A stretch of 64,000 nucleotides of DNA from Pedobacter sp. FW305-3-2-15-E-R2A2 (GCF_038446955.1 NZ_CP151803.1:4278001-4342000), one strand, 5' to 3'; positions 34,118 to 42,660 are shown, numbered from the stretch's first letter. Notes: generated by a model from the letters alone, not told the origin. Program-made: numbers and translations.

Positions 34118-35707
34118 TTAACCAATATCGATGGAATGTTCTACATTGATCTGTTTCAAAAAATATTCATCGTGAGAGACCACCAGCAATGTGCCCTGAT
34201 ATTCATTCAGCGCAGCAGTTAAAATTTCTATATTTTGAAGATCCAGGTTATTGGTCGGTTCATCCAGAATGATCATATCCGGGGCTTGATTGCTGATCGT
34301 AAGCGCGCACAGCATCAATCGCATTTTTTCTCCGCCACTGAGTGCTTTACAAGGTTTATCCCAATCCTCTTTTGTAAACAAAAACCGGTTTAAGCGAATC
34401 TTGATTTCATGTTCCTGCAATGCTCCCGAGTTAAATTGTTGTGCCTGTTCATACACCTGAAGCGCGGGATCAATTAGAGAATAATCCTGATCCATATAAA
34501 TGCTTTGAACATCAGCCCGTTCTATGCTTCCCGACTGGGGCTCAAATTGCCCTAAAATCATTTTTATCAAAGTAGTTTTGCCGGAGCCGTTCCCTCCTGT
34601 GATCGCCAGTCGTTCGCCACTTTTGATTTGAAAACTCAAGGTCTCTTGCCACAATAATTGATCATGATATCCAAAATTCAGGTTCTTTGCCTCAATCAGG
34701 ATTTTCCCTTTGTGAAGCGCAGAACTGTCGAAATCCATTTTCATCTTGTCTATAGCGGGCAGCTCTTTCCGCAGCTGCGTCAGTTCTTCTGAAATTGCAG
34801 TTGTTTTTTCTGCGTGAACACCCTTCATACGTGAAGTACTTTTCTCCGCATTGTTTCTAAGTGTATTCATGAAAATGGTAGGAACACCTGCTTTCTCCTG
34901 CTTTTTCTTTCCACGGGCATCCAGTTTTTGTTGCCGTTCAACTGCTTCCTTTTCTGTTTCTTTAGCTTTTCGAAACATCTTTTCCTTGTTTTTCAACGTC
35001 TGAGTCAAAGCCTCGCCTTCCAGGGCCTTTTGCGCAGCATAAAAGTCATAATTGCCGCCATAGATGGCAATGCCTCTTTTGTCGAGTTCGAAAACCACAT
35101 TTAACAGGTTCAGTAACGTTCGGTCATGGCTCACCACGACCAAAGTCTTTCTGCTGGTTACGATATCATTATAAAGAATCTTTCTGCTGAGCGTATCTAA
35201 ATGATTGCTAGGCTCATCCAATAAAATGATTTCCGGCTGATGAATGCGGATTCCAGCCAGAAACACCTTTGTTTTTTGTCCGCCACTCAGGCTTTCCATT
35301 TTCTGGCTGAGCGATACCTCATCCAGTTTCCAATGTGCAAAAGCTGATTTGCAACGTTCCTCAATGGCCCAGTCGTCATTCAGTAAGGCCAGGTTTTCTT
35401 CTGTAACCTGTCCATTCAGAATTTCCTTTAAGGCTTGCAGTTTATCTTCGATCTGGAGCGCCTGAGCAACCGTATAGTCGTTAAACTGACCAAAAATCTG
35501 GGGCACATAATATGGCTTGGAATCTGTTTTGACCAATCCTTTCGAAAGGACTAAGTTTCCGGCAATGATGTTCAGAAGGCTGGATTTTCCTACGCCGTTA
35601 TTGCCTATTAAGGCGATTTTATCGTGTTTATTGATGATGACGTTTAAATCAGCAAACAACACATCCCTATTGGGATGTAAATAAGTAATGTCTTGAAGAA
35701 TAATCAT
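34118..35707 (-). CDS. ABC-F family ATPase (duplicated ABC domains, no membrane domain)
   Basis: A 529-residue protein from the ATG at 35707; the frame extends to 35761 but the start at MIILQDITYL is the natural one. Two nucleotide-binding domains: GNNGVGKSSLLN, LSGGQKTKVFLAG and ILLDEPSNHLD in the first; GGNGSGKTTLIKM, LSGGEKMRLML and IILDEPTNNLD in the second. A charged linker (about 240-300) joins them. ABC-F proteins act on the ribosome: translation factors (EttA-like) or antibiotic protection (Msr/Vga/Lsa-like). Which one cannot be decided without phylogeny. It is divergent from the solitary mraY gene, 143 bases away. Confidence 0.92.
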   Translation of the reverse strand: MIILQDITYLHPNRDVLFADLNVIINKHDKIALIGNNGVGKSSLLNIIAGNLVLSKGLVKTDSKPYYVPQIFGQFNDYTVAQALQIEDKLQALKEILNGQVTEENLALLNDDWAIEERCKSAFAHWKLDEVSLSQKMESLSGGQKTKVFLAGIRIHQPEIILLDEPSNHLDTLSRKILYNDIVTSRKTLVVVSHDRTLLNLLNVVFELDKRGIAIYGGNYDFYAAQKALEGEALTQTLKNKEKMFRKAKETEKEAVERQQKLDARGKKKQEKAGVPTIFMNTLRNNAEKSTSRMKGVHAEKTTAISEELTQLRKELPAIDKMKMDFDSSALHKGKILIEAKNLNFGYHDQLLWQETLSFQIKSGERLAITGGNGSGKTTLIKMILGQFEPQSGSIERADVQSIYMDQDYSLIDPALQVYEQAQQFNSGALQEHEIKIRLNRFLFTKEDWDKPCKALSGGEKMRLMLCALTISNQAPDMIILDEPTNNLDLQNIEILTAALNEYQGTLLVVSHDEYFLKQINVEHSIDIG

Positions 35708-35850
35708 AATTCCTTTCTTTTGATTTGAATAATTATAGAAGCCCCGGGTTTGGGGTTCCATTTATTTTTCTGAAAGAAATTAGATGCTACATGTGCTAAG
35801 GGTGTTTATTATTGCCCTGCAAAGATAAAAAATATGATGTAAATTTGGCC

Positions 35851-37098
35851 ATGTTATATCACTTATTTGAGTATCTGGGTCAACATTATGAAATTCCCGG
35901 AACAGGATTATTCCAATACATTACTTTCAGAACTGCGCTGGCCATTATTTTATCTCTGCTGATCACTACCGTATATGGAAGAAGGATGATCAATTACCTG
36001 CAGCAAAAACAGGTAGGTGAAACTGTTAGAAACCTTGGTCTGGAGGGACAGATGCAAAAGCAGGGAACACCGACGATGGGCGGACTGATTATCCTGCTGG
36101 GGATCCTGGTTCCCACCCTGCTACTCGCCAATTTATCCAATGTCTATGTGATCCTGATGATCGTAACGACTGTTTGGATGGGTGCTGTTGGCTTTCTCGA
36201 CGACTATATTAAAGTATTTAAGAAAAATAAAGAAGGTCTGGCTGGAAAATTTAAGGTTGTGGGTCAGGTGGGCTTAGGGCTGATCATTGGATGTACCATG
36301 TATTTCCATCCTAACATTGTGGTGCGGCAAACGGTTCCCGAAGGAAAGGATCCGGTATCTTCTGCCCCGATGATCCTGCGCCAAAAGGGCAATAGCTATT
36401 ATTATAGTCAGGATGTGAAATCTACAAAAACCAATGTTCCTTTTTACAAACAGAATGAATTTGACTATGCTAAAGTCTTAAAATTTACTGGAAAAGGATA
36501 CGAAAAATATGCGTTAGCCGTTTTTCTATTGTTCACCGTGTTCCTCATTACCTTTGTTTCTAATGGGGCTAACATCACCGATGGAATTGATGGGTTGGCA
36601 ACAGGCACCTCTGCGATTATAGGCATTACCTTAGGATTGCTCGCCTATGTTTCCGGTAATACGGTGATTGCAGACTACCTGAACATCATGTACATTCCAA
36701 ATTCCGGTGAGCTGATGATCTTTGCAGGAGCTTTCGTTGGGGCCTGTGTTGGCTTTCTCTGGTACAATTCTTATCCTGCACAGGTTTTCATGGGTGATAC
36801 CGGTAGTCTGGCAATTGGCGGTATTATTGGGGCTTTTGCGATCATGATCCGTAAAGAATGGCTCATTCCTTTGTTATGCGGAGTCTTTTTAATAGAGATT
36901 ATTTCCGTCGTTATGCAGGTGAGCTATTTTAAGTATACCAAGAAAAGGTTTGGAGAAGGTAGAAGGATATTTTTAATGTCGCCGCTACACCACCATTATC
37001 AAAAGAAAGGATACCATGAAGCAAAAATTGTGACCCGGTTCTGGATCATCAGTATTTTATTGGCCATCATCACGATCATTACTTTAAAAGTACGATAA
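35851..37098 (+). CDS. mraY: Phospho-N-acetylmuramoyl-pentapeptide transferase (MraY)
   Basis: A 415-residue polytopic protein, the usual Bacteroidota MraY length. Catalytic blocks are intact: GFLDDYIKVFKKNKEGLAGK (Asp 117-118), NITDGIDGLATGTS, VFMGDTGSLAIGG and LHHHYQKKGYHEAKIVTRFW. MraY attaches UDP-MurNAc-pentapeptide to undecaprenyl phosphate, making lipid I at the inner membrane. The gene is not in a division/cell-wall (dcw) cluster; neighbours are an ABC-F ATPase and an HD hydrolase. It could be the sole copy moved away or a second copy. The ATG at 35851 gives the normal N-terminus; a longer frame from 35812 is not family-like. Confidence 0.93.
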   Translation: MLYHLFEYLGQHYEIPGTGLFQYITFRTALAIILSLLITTVYGRRMINYLQQKQVGETVRNLGLEGQMQKQGTPTMGGLIILLGILVPTLLLANLSNVYVILMIVTTVWMGAVGFLDDYIKVFKKNKEGLAGKFKVVGQVGLGLIIGCTMYFHPNIVVRQTVPEGKDPVSSAPMILRQKGNSYYYSQDVKSTKTNVPFYKQNEFDYAKVLKFTGKGYEKYALAVFLLFTVFLITFVSNGANITDGIDGLATGTSAIIGITLGLLAYVSGNTVIADYLNIMYIPNSGELMIFAGAFVGACVGFLWYNSYPAQVFMGDTGSLAIGGIIGAFAIMIRKEWLIPLLCGVFLIEIISVVMQVSYFKYTKKRFGEGRRIFLMSPLHHHYQKKGYHEAKIVTRFWIISILLAIITIITLKVR

Positions 37099-37144
37099 CC
37101 ACAAGCTTCGAAATATCTGGTAACAGGTCATCATTACAAATAAA

Positions 37145-37696
37145 ATGGAAATACAATCAATATATCAGGAGACGATAAAGTTCGCAACCGCAAGACATTT
37201 GGCGCAAAATCAGACAATTCCAGGCACAGACCTTCCTTATGTCGTTCACCTCAGCAACGTGGCTATGGAAATCTTAATTGCCTCGCAACACAGCCATGCC
37301 TTCAAACTTGATTTTGCGATAAAAATGGCTTTGCTCCATGATACCCTGGAAGATACGGAAACAACATTCGAAGAAATTGCAATAGCTTTTGGTGTAGAGG
37401 TAGCGGAAGGTGTATTGGCGCTCACAAAAGACGATAAACTCCCAAAAGCAGAGAAAATGCAAGATAGCCTGAGAAGAATTAAAATATTGCAAAAGGAAGT
37501 CTGGGCAGTAAAATTAGCCGATAGGATCACCAATCTCCAGGTACCACCAAGTCACTGGAATACCGCAAAAAAGACGGAATATAGAAATGAAGCCATTCAG
37601 CTGTTGGAAGAACTGACAGGTGGCAACAGCTATCTTGAAGAAAGGTTGCAGACACAAATAGCAGCATACGAAAAATACATTGATCCGGGAGTTTAG
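37145..37696 (+). CDS. HD-domain phosphohydrolase (RelA/SpoT-hydrolase-like)
   Basis: A 183-residue protein. HLSNVAMEILIA, then MALLHDTLEDTETTFEEIA holds the HD metal motif, and VWAVKLADRITNLQVPP is the late Asp block. The layout matches the stand-alone HD4-type (small alarmone hydrolase, MESH1-like) group, which removes pyrophosphate from (p)ppGpp. The fit is good but the substrate is not proven. It follows mraY by 47 bases on the same strand. Confidence 0.82.
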   Translation: MEIQSIYQETIKFATARHLAQNQTIPGTDLPYVVHLSNVAMEILIASQHSHAFKLDFAIKMALLHDTLEDTETTFEEIAIAFGVEVAEGVLALTKDDKLPKAEKMQDSLRRIKILQKEVWAVKLADRITNLQVPPSHWNTAKKTEYRNEAIQLLEELTGGNSYLEERLQTQIAAYEKYIDPGV

Positions 37697-37770
37697 CTTT
37701 GCTCCAAACGTCGTTTTACTTTCCTTTCCATACCTCTTGGAAGCAGCGTTTCAATATCCCCTGCATCCAT
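37693..37770 (-). CDS. Possible 25-residue small ORF downstream of DUF6266
   Basis: Minus-strand ATG at 37770 to TAA at 37693 encodes 25 residues, MDAGDIETLLPRGMERKVKR and five more. It lies directly downstream of the DUF6266 gene and overlaps the end of the HD gene by four bases. The composition is protein-like and charged, but the length makes chance quite possible; it could also be the start of a truncated gene. Confidence 0.2.
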   Translation of the reverse strand: MDAGDIETLLPRGMERKVKRRLEQS

Positions 37771-37777
37771 GCTGTTA

Positions 37778-38764
37778 TTAGGGTTGTTTATCAGTTTTCC
37801 GCTCTTCCATATAATTTTCAACGATTTTCAGGAAATCATCCTTTGAGAGGAAGCGTTTGAAAAAATCGGATAAAGATCCTTCAGAAAACGGGGTAAACAG
37901 GGCGTTCCTATTTAATAATCTTGCCCAAATTTCAGGACTGCCTTCGGGCGGTTTTGCTTCCACTAACGTTTTTAATGCCTTGATCATTGCGTGTTCACCT
38001 AAATTAAATTCCGTTTTCCAATGCGCTTCCTGCCGATCATCACCACCTGGCCTTTGAATCTTATCTTCTTCCATAAGTTCGGGAACCGTCGCTTTTGCTT
38101 CTGTTTCTGTGTTTAAGACCGGCTCTCCGTCCTGCAATTGGATCCGGCCTAAATACTGGCTATGGGATTGAGCAGAGCGGTCTTTAGCCACGACTCCAAT
38201 GTACACATCCACTTCTTTTCCTAACAAATCTTTTGAAATCCGCAGCATAGCTGTCCCAGCACTTCTGAAATTACCCGGGCATTCATAACTGGATTGCTGA
38301 CCTTTCAGGTCGATTGCTAACAGCATCACCTGGTCATAACCTGAACTTTCGGGAACATCTTCCGGATTCCAGTGAAACCTCAAAACCGCTGCACTTTCCT
38401 GCACAACAGAGAGCCCTGTTAAACCAGGGAGGTTGCCGCCACTGATTTTAAAATGCTTCGGATCGATCTCATAACCTGTTTCATTTGCCTGAACCGCAAA
38501 TTTTCGGTTATAAGAAAGGGCAGCACGCGTTCCTCCGCTTACCGTCCAATAATTCTTAAATCCAACCTGAAGCAATTCTTTTAATGATTGTAGGGTGTCC
38601 TGGACCAGCTTAAACTGGCTTCTGTTTTTCAATTCATTCTCGGTGGGCGGAGCGGTCCGGTCAGGTAAACTCCTCATCCGGTCTATGCCATATAGCGTAT
38701 AACCGACCACGGCACCAATTTTCCCGCTAAAACCACCCAATAAACCCTTTGTAATTCTTGCCAT
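37778..38764 (-). CDS. DUF6266 family protein
   Basis: A 328-residue protein starting MARITKGLLGGFSGKIGAVV (ATG 38764), the diagnostic N-terminus of DUF6266 proteins, which are frequent and often multicopy in Bacteroidota. The rest alternates beta strands (GYEIDPKHFKISGGNLPGLT; VYIGVVAKDRSAQSHSQYLG) and a helical C-terminal tail. A longer frame to 38821 is less likely. Function unknown. It converges with the HD gene, and a 340-base region without gene lies upstream. Confidence 0.85.
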   Translation of the reverse strand: MARITKGLLGGFSGKIGAVVGYTLYGIDRMRSLPDRTAPPTENELKNRSQFKLVQDTLQSLKELLQVGFKNYWTVSGGTRAALSYNRKFAVQANETGYEIDPKHFKISGGNLPGLTGLSVVQESAAVLRFHWNPEDVPESSGYDQVMLLAIDLKGQQSSYECPGNFRSAGTAMLRISKDLLGKEVDVYIGVVAKDRSAQSHSQYLGRIQLQDGEPVLNTETEAKATVPELMEEDKIQRPGGDDRQEAHWKTEFNLGEHAMIKALKTLVEAKPPEGSPEIWARLLNRNALFTPFSEGSLSDFFKRFLSKDDFLKIVENYMEERKTDKQP

Positions 38765-39103
38765 AATACTTGATTTAATTAACATCATACCAACCCTGTA
38801 ACTCCTTAGGGCTTGCACCATTGCAAAGAAGCATTTTACTCGTAGCCTACCCGCTGTTCACAAGCTCCTAAGCGGGTGTCCACCGAGTATAGACCCTGGG
38901 TACACCGAATATAGTGCTTGTTACCCTGCTATATGATACCAGCAAGTTACGGAACAATCCTCTGGATAAGGTTGTGCTATTTCGCATGGATACCCACCAA
39001 GATTGCCCATAAAATCAATATTTTGGAAGCAATGATCCATTTAAGAGGAACATGTGATGAAAAAGAAGATCTATCGCGCCTGGCGAAGGAAAAAGAAAAA
39101 AGC
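38765..39103. other. 339-base intergenic region with repeats
   Basis: No convincing gene is seen between the DUF6266 start and the end of the 237-residue minus-strand gene. It contains an inverted repeat ACCCGCT/AGCGGGT (38849-38855 and 38871-38877, 15-base loop) and a near-direct repeat CACCGAGTATAG/CACCGAATATAG (38881-38892, 38903-38914, 22 bases apart). These are within about 150 bases upstream of DUF6266 and may be control elements for it. A chance 18-residue basic micro-ORF occurs on the plus strand at 39057-39116. Confidence 0.5.
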
Positions 39104-39118
39104 TCAGTTCAACTGAGC
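39101..39118 (-). terminator. Intrinsic terminator overlapping a stop codon
   Basis: GCTCAGTT and AACTGAGC form a stem with a very short loop, read on the minus strand as AGGCTCAGTTGAACTGAGCTT followed by TTTTTCTTTTTCC. The TGA stop of the gene ending at 39104 lies inside the hairpin. Confidence 0.65.
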
Positions 39119-39817
39119 CTTGTAATATTCAAAGTGTTTGGAACGTTGCGAATTTTCCATCTTGCTGACCAACGCTTTTACAAGGAAGGAATGATCATCA
39201 ATCCATTTAATCTGATCTACGTTCCATTTATCGGTCTTGAAATATTGATATTCTGTAAGCAATTTTGAAGGAGCTTTTCTGTCGTTTACTTTCAATATGG
39301 CAATCGTACAGTTGTTTGCTTTGTATAACTCATTGTAAAAGTAAAGCAGGTACTTACTATTGACGGAAGGGACAGGGGTTTCGACCGCAGCATCGCCTAT
39401 AGATACGATTGCATACCTGTAATTACTGAGGCTATCTACCAGAATCAGGTCACTAAAACCAATGTGTTCGGATGTTGCATTGCTCGTCAGCACATACATT
39501 TTCAGTTTTGGGAAATAGCCGAAAAACTCGAATCCCCTAAAACCATCACTACCGGCCTGGGAATCGTATTTTTTTAGCCAGTAAGGTTTTCCTTTTGCTA
39601 TGATCTGAAACTGTGATTTGGTTTCTTTCAGTTTGGGCTTTGCCAGTGTTTTGTCCTGCTCATAACGTTCATATTCCGCAGCAGTAGTTTTCTGGAAGCT
39701 GATTTTTGGCAACTTTTCATAAGTGTCTACATAGCCAATGCTGACCTCATTCTTTTGCTGTGAAAAGGCAGCAAAAGATGTTAAGAATAACAATATCATT
39801 AGATTTACCCGATGCAT
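39104..39817 (-). CDS. Exported protein of unknown function
   Basis: A 237-residue protein from the ATG at 39817, whose signal peptide is MHRVNLMILLFLTSFAAFSQ. The frame runs back to 39988 but that part overlaps the neighbouring gene. The mature part is beta-rich (FFGYFPKLKMYVLTSNATSE; LLYFYNELYKANNCTIAIL) with no catalytic motif recognised. It lies 10 bases after the 98-residue gene on the same strand. Function unknown. Confidence 0.7.
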   Translation of the reverse strand: MHRVNLMILLFLTSFAAFSQQKNEVSIGYVDTYEKLPKISFQKTTAAEYERYEQDKTLAKPKLKETKSQFQIIAKGKPYWLKKYDSQAGSDGFRGFEFFGYFPKLKMYVLTSNATSEHIGFSDLILVDSLSNYRYAIVSIGDAAVETPVPSVNSKYLLYFYNELYKANNCTIAILKVNDRKAPSKLLTEYQYFKTDKWNVDQIKWIDDHSFLVKALVSKMENSQRSKHFEYYKAQLN

Positions 39818-39827
39818 AGCCAGAAAT

Positions 39828-40124
39828 TTAGGTCGTCGACAGATACAGCTGAACCAGCTCCTCCCATTCCTCTTCAAGACTTTGATCAGGAACGGGCTTC
39901 CCTGCCCGCTTATACCAATACCCTGCATTCCATAGGTCTCCTTCTTTGCGGTGCAGGTAAGCATGAACATGCGCAGCAACCCGGTCATCCAGATGGTCGA
40001 TCAGATCATGAGCTGTTTTCCAATCCCCCTTTCCATCATGCCACAAAGCCTGAAGCGGAATAGAGAGTTCTTCAGGCATTTGTCCACTGATCGTGGTATT
40101 TTTAAAATGATCCTTATCTGCCAT
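39828..40124 (-). CDS. Small conserved protein (HAYLHRKEGD-type)
   Basis: A 98-residue soluble helical protein. The segment HAYLHRKEGDLWNAGYWYKR is shared by a family of short proteins of unknown function found widely in bacteria, where the pattern H-A-Y-L-H-R-x-E-G-D-x-x-N-A-x-Y-W-Y-x-R-A is conserved. It looks like a degenerate TPR-type helical pair. It is followed closely by an exported protein gene and preceded by the VOC gene. Confidence 0.7.
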   Translation of the reverse strand: MADKDHFKNTTISGQMPEELSIPLQALWHDGKGDWKTAHDLIDHLDDRVAAHVHAYLHRKEGDLWNAGYWYKRAGKPVPDQSLEEEWEELVQLYLSTT

Positions 40125-40153
40125 ACTGTTTCATCGCGTTGAGCTGATCGGAA

Positions 40154-40525
40154 TTAAACATGCTGGTCCACAAGAATGACATTCCCATCCGGATCGGTTA
40201 CCATAAAGCTGGCAGGTCCGGAAGAATCTTCGTCGGCTTCTCCTTCTATTTTGAGTCCTTTACTTTTCAGCTGTTTCTGAATCGCTCTCACATCGTCAAA
40301 ACCAGGTACATTGCCGGCATTCTCATCCCAGCCCGGGTTGAAAGTCAAAATATTATTTTGAAACATTCCCTGGAACAAACCCACCAAGGCATTCCCATTC
40401 TTCATAATGAGGTAGTTCTTTTCCAGCTGGCCTGCAAAAGCGGTAAAGCCCAGGTTTTCATAAAATGCTTTGGAAGCGTTGAGGTCCTTGACACTCAGGC
40501 TGATTGAAAATGCCCCTAGTTTCAT
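40154..40525 (-). CDS. VOC superfamily (glyoxalase/bleomycin-resistance-like) protein
   Basis: A 123-residue protein starting KLGAFSISLSVKDLNASKAF with YENLGFTAFAG and ending ASFMVTDPDGNVILVDQHV, the beta-alpha-beta-beta-beta pattern of one VOC pair (two repeats). A late Asp-Pro-Asp-Gly-Asn block is typical. The metal ligands cannot be placed with certainty. Role unknown: glyoxalase, dioxygenase or drug binding. It is in a minus-strand series with the NudK gene (68 bases). Confidence 0.85.
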   Translation of the reverse strand: MKLGAFSISLSVKDLNASKAFYENLGFTAFAGQLEKNYLIMKNGNALVGLFQGMFQNNILTFNPGWDENAGNVPGFDDVRAIQKQLKSKGLKIEGEADEDSSGPASFMVTDPDGNVILVDQHV

Positions 40526-40593
40526 GTTTTTTATCTTTTGGTCTCTACTAAATAACGATTAATATTCCTTAAATGGAAATGACCAAAAGACGG

Positions 40594-41187
40594 TTAAAGA
40601 ATATTTGCCAGTTTGAGATGTTGAAGTAACATGATCGTCTTACCGTCCTTGATTTCACCACTATACATTAGTTCCATCGCTTTGTCGATGTGCATTTCCA
40701 GCACTTCTATTTCTTCCTGCTCCTGCGCTATTCCGCCTCCATCCGTCACTTTCATGGATTTGGAATACTCGGCGATAAAGAAATAAAGCATCTCTGTAAC
40801 AGATCCCGGCGACATATACGCTTCAAAAACTTTTTTAACATCAGAGATTTTATAGCCTGTTTCCTCCTCCGTTTCTCTCCGGATACAGTCTTCGGCATTG
40901 TCTTTATCCAACAGGCCGGCACAGGTTTCAATGAGCATTCCGCTTTCATTTCCATTGAGAAAAGTGGGTAATCGGAACTGACGGGTTAAAATCACGGTTT
41001 TCATCGTTTTGTTGTACAGCAAAATCGTTGCGCCATTACCTCTGTCGTAAGCCTCCCGGTTTTGGGTCTGCCAGGTTCCGTCTTTTTTAAGGTATTCGTA
41101 GGTGATCTTTCTCAGGGTATACCAGTTGTCCGATAAAATGTCTGTCTGGAGAATGTTAACTTTAGGATGCTTCATTAGGGACTTCAT
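40594..41187 (-). CDS. nudK: NudK-like nudix hydrolase (GDP-mannose pyrophosphatase)
   Basis: A 197-residue protein. The nudix box runs through CAGLLDKDNAEDCIRRETEE and continues with ETGYKISDVKKVF; it closely follows the NudK form, including the GLLD start. Around it lie VILTRQFRLPTFL and EAYMSPGSVTEMLYFFIAEY, also NudK-like, and the protein ends in a GEIKDGKTIMLLQHLK block. The enzyme cleaves GDP-mannose to GMP and mannose-1-phosphate. It overlaps the start of the preceding DUF4406-like gene by 26 bases. Confidence 0.85.
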   Translation of the reverse strand: MKSLMKHPKVNILQTDILSDNWYTLRKITYEYLKKDGTWQTQNREAYDRGNGATILLYNKTMKTVILTRQFRLPTFLNGNESGMLIETCAGLLDKDNAEDCIRRETEEETGYKISDVKKVFEAYMSPGSVTEMLYFFIAEYSKSMKVTDGGGIAQEQEEIEVLEMHIDKAMELMYSGEIKDGKTIMLLQHLKLANIL

Positions 41188-41521
41188 CGATATGGTAATA
41201 CACTTTCAGACCTCTTTCCAGCGCAATCCTGACATCTTCGTCTGCCCCTTTTGATGCGCCTTCCAAACGCAGCACTGCATCACATTTTAAAAGCAGGCGA
41301 TGCGCTACCGGGTATAGAATTTCTTCATAGGCTTCATCACCCGGACGTGTTGAACCTGCAAGGTGTAGTAAGGGCAATGCGACCCACTCCCCGATCATTG
41401 GGATATGCCCAAGCCGGAATAAAGGAAGCGCAGCAGCTTCCAATCTGTTTAAATTTTGCTGCATTAATATAGGATCGTCGTTTGTCCCGCTACGATAGGG
41501 ACCTGCAATAAGGATGAGCAT
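41162..41521 (-). CDS. DUF4406/nucleoside-2-deoxyribosyltransferase-like protein
   Basis: A 119-residue protein starting MLILIAGPYRSGTNDDPILM, with a GIP(M)IGEW-type block (GHIPMIGEWVALPLLHLAG) and CDAVLRLEGASKGADEDVRI near the end. The IAGPYRSG start and the SKGADEDV block match the small DUF4406 family related to nucleoside deoxyribosyltransferases, which bind nucleotides or NAD-like molecules. Its 3' end overlaps the nudK start by 26 bases, so the two are coupled in one operon, hinting at a shared nucleotide-sugar or salvage role. Confidence 0.75.
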   Translation of the reverse strand: MLILIAGPYRSGTNDDPILMQQNLNRLEAAALPLFRLGHIPMIGEWVALPLLHLAGSTRPGDEAYEEILYPVAHRLLLKCDAVLRLEGASKGADEDVRIALERGLKVYYHIDEVPNEAS

Positions 41522-41577
41522 AGGATATGTTTTTCTACAAAAAAAGGGAAGAAATGGGAAGGAAAAAATAATGTAGT

Positions 41578-42168
41578 TTAAGAAATTTTTTTCTTTTTGA
41601 TTTTATTTCCCCGGATCATACTTAAAAATTCAGGAGTGATGCCCAGGTAGGAAGCAATTTGTTTTTGTTTGACCTGCTGGGCCACTTTCGGATATTTGAT
41701 CAGAAAATTATGATACCGTTCTTCCGCAGAGAGCGATAAGCCCTGAATGACCCGGAGTTGTTCCCTGATATAGGCATTTTGCATAATTATTCTAAAGAAC
41801 CGTTCAAATTTCGGCACCTCAATGTACAGACGATCCAGGTCTTCTTTTTGAAGTTGTAAAATACAACTGTCCTCAGTCGCTTCAATATTCAACATCGCGG
41901 CTTGCTCATTTACAAAACAAAACATGTCGGTCACCCACCAGTCTGCAACCGCAAACATGATCGTGGATTCTTTACCCGTTTTATCCAGATAAAAGGCCCT
42001 CAGTGTCCCGGATACCACAAAATTGATTTCCCTGCAAATCTGCCCTTCCTGAAGGATAAATTCCTTTTTTGGGACCTGCTTTTCTTTTAAGCAGGCCAGA
42101 AAGCAGGCTTCTTCTGCTTCATCAAGTGTAATGTGTTTAGCTATGTTTTTTAGAATAAGGTCATGCAT
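41578..42168 (-). CDS. Crp/Fnr family transcriptional regulator
   Basis: A 196-residue protein. Residues about 20-120 form a cyclic-nucleotide-binding-type barrel (KEFILQEGQICREINFVVSG, FYLDKTGKESTIMFAVADWW); the phosphate-binding RA pair is not obvious, as in many Bacteroidota members. The C-terminal HTH is short: QKQIASYLGITPEFLSMIRG followed by a lysine-rich tail. It lies 56 bases upstream of the DUF4406-like gene and could be cotranscribed with it. Ligand unknown. Confidence 0.85.
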   Translation of the reverse strand: MHDLILKNIAKHITLDEAEEACFLACLKEKQVPKKEFILQEGQICREINFVVSGTLRAFYLDKTGKESTIMFAVADWWVTDMFCFVNEQAAMLNIEATEDSCILQLQKEDLDRLYIEVPKFERFFRIIMQNAYIREQLRVIQGLSLSAEERYHNFLIKYPKVAQQVKQKQIASYLGITPEFLSMIRGNKIKKKKIS

Positions 42169-42323
42169 CGTTTGCTAATTTACGCCGGCATCTTTTCGAT
42201 ACTTAGCCATGAGGAAGCGCAAAACTATACTAATTACACTAAATGACAGGTTATTTAATAATTTTTCTGATAGAAATTTCAGGTGTTGAGCAGGATGATA
42301 GTATAATTCTTCCGGAGAACTGG

Positions 42324-42331
42324 TATATTTG
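42324..42331 (+). promoter_or_regulatory. Bacteroidota -7 element (TATATTTG)
   Basis: TATATTTG is a perfect TAnnTTTG match and lies 8 bases before the ATG of the 106-residue protein, which would give a very short leader. No good TTTG -33 element is seen at the expected spacing. Confidence 0.4.
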
Positions 42332-42339
42332 TCGCAATT

Positions 42340-42660
42340 ATGGGTTACGCAAAAGAAAGAGGAAAGCTGGAAAAGTTACTGACAAAGACAGCTGGTATAA
42401 ATACATATGACGAGAAAAGCCTGGCGATTCTTGTAGATAGCTATGAAAAATACTCACACACAGTCAGGATTTTAAAAAACAAAGAACCTGAATTGTTCCT
42501 TGATTTATATACCAACGAATTACAACAGATCAAAGAAAGTAGAAGAACGCTGAAAGAAAGTGATTCAGATGAAACACGTCAGACGAACTTTACCGGTTAT
42601 AAAGACAGCATACTGCATGCTTTGGAAAAAACGATTAAAACGACAAACGAGACGGTATAA
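42340..42660 (+). CDS. Small hydrophilic helical protein of unknown function
   Basis: A 106-residue soluble, strongly charged helical protein (GKLEKLLTKTAGINTYDEKS; LQQIKESRRTLKESDSDETR). No signal, no membrane segment, no motif recognised. A strong promoter element precedes it and a terminator follows, so it is a well-defined single-gene unit. Function unknown. Confidence 0.65.
   Translation: MGYAKERGKLEKLLTKTAGINTYDEKSLAILVDSYEKYSHTVRILKNKEPELFLDLYTNELQQIKESRRTLKESDSDETRQTNFTGYKDSILHALEKTIKTTNETV

Noticed and set aside
39057..39116. 18-residue lysine/arginine-rich plus-strand micro-ORF
   Set aside because: It is in an A-rich run that also forms the T tract of the opposite-strand terminator; too short to support.
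38918..39268. 116-codon plus-strand open frame across the gap before and into the 237-residue gene
   Set aside because: It overlaps antisense a signal-peptide-bearing gene and its terminator, and has no convincing protein pattern.
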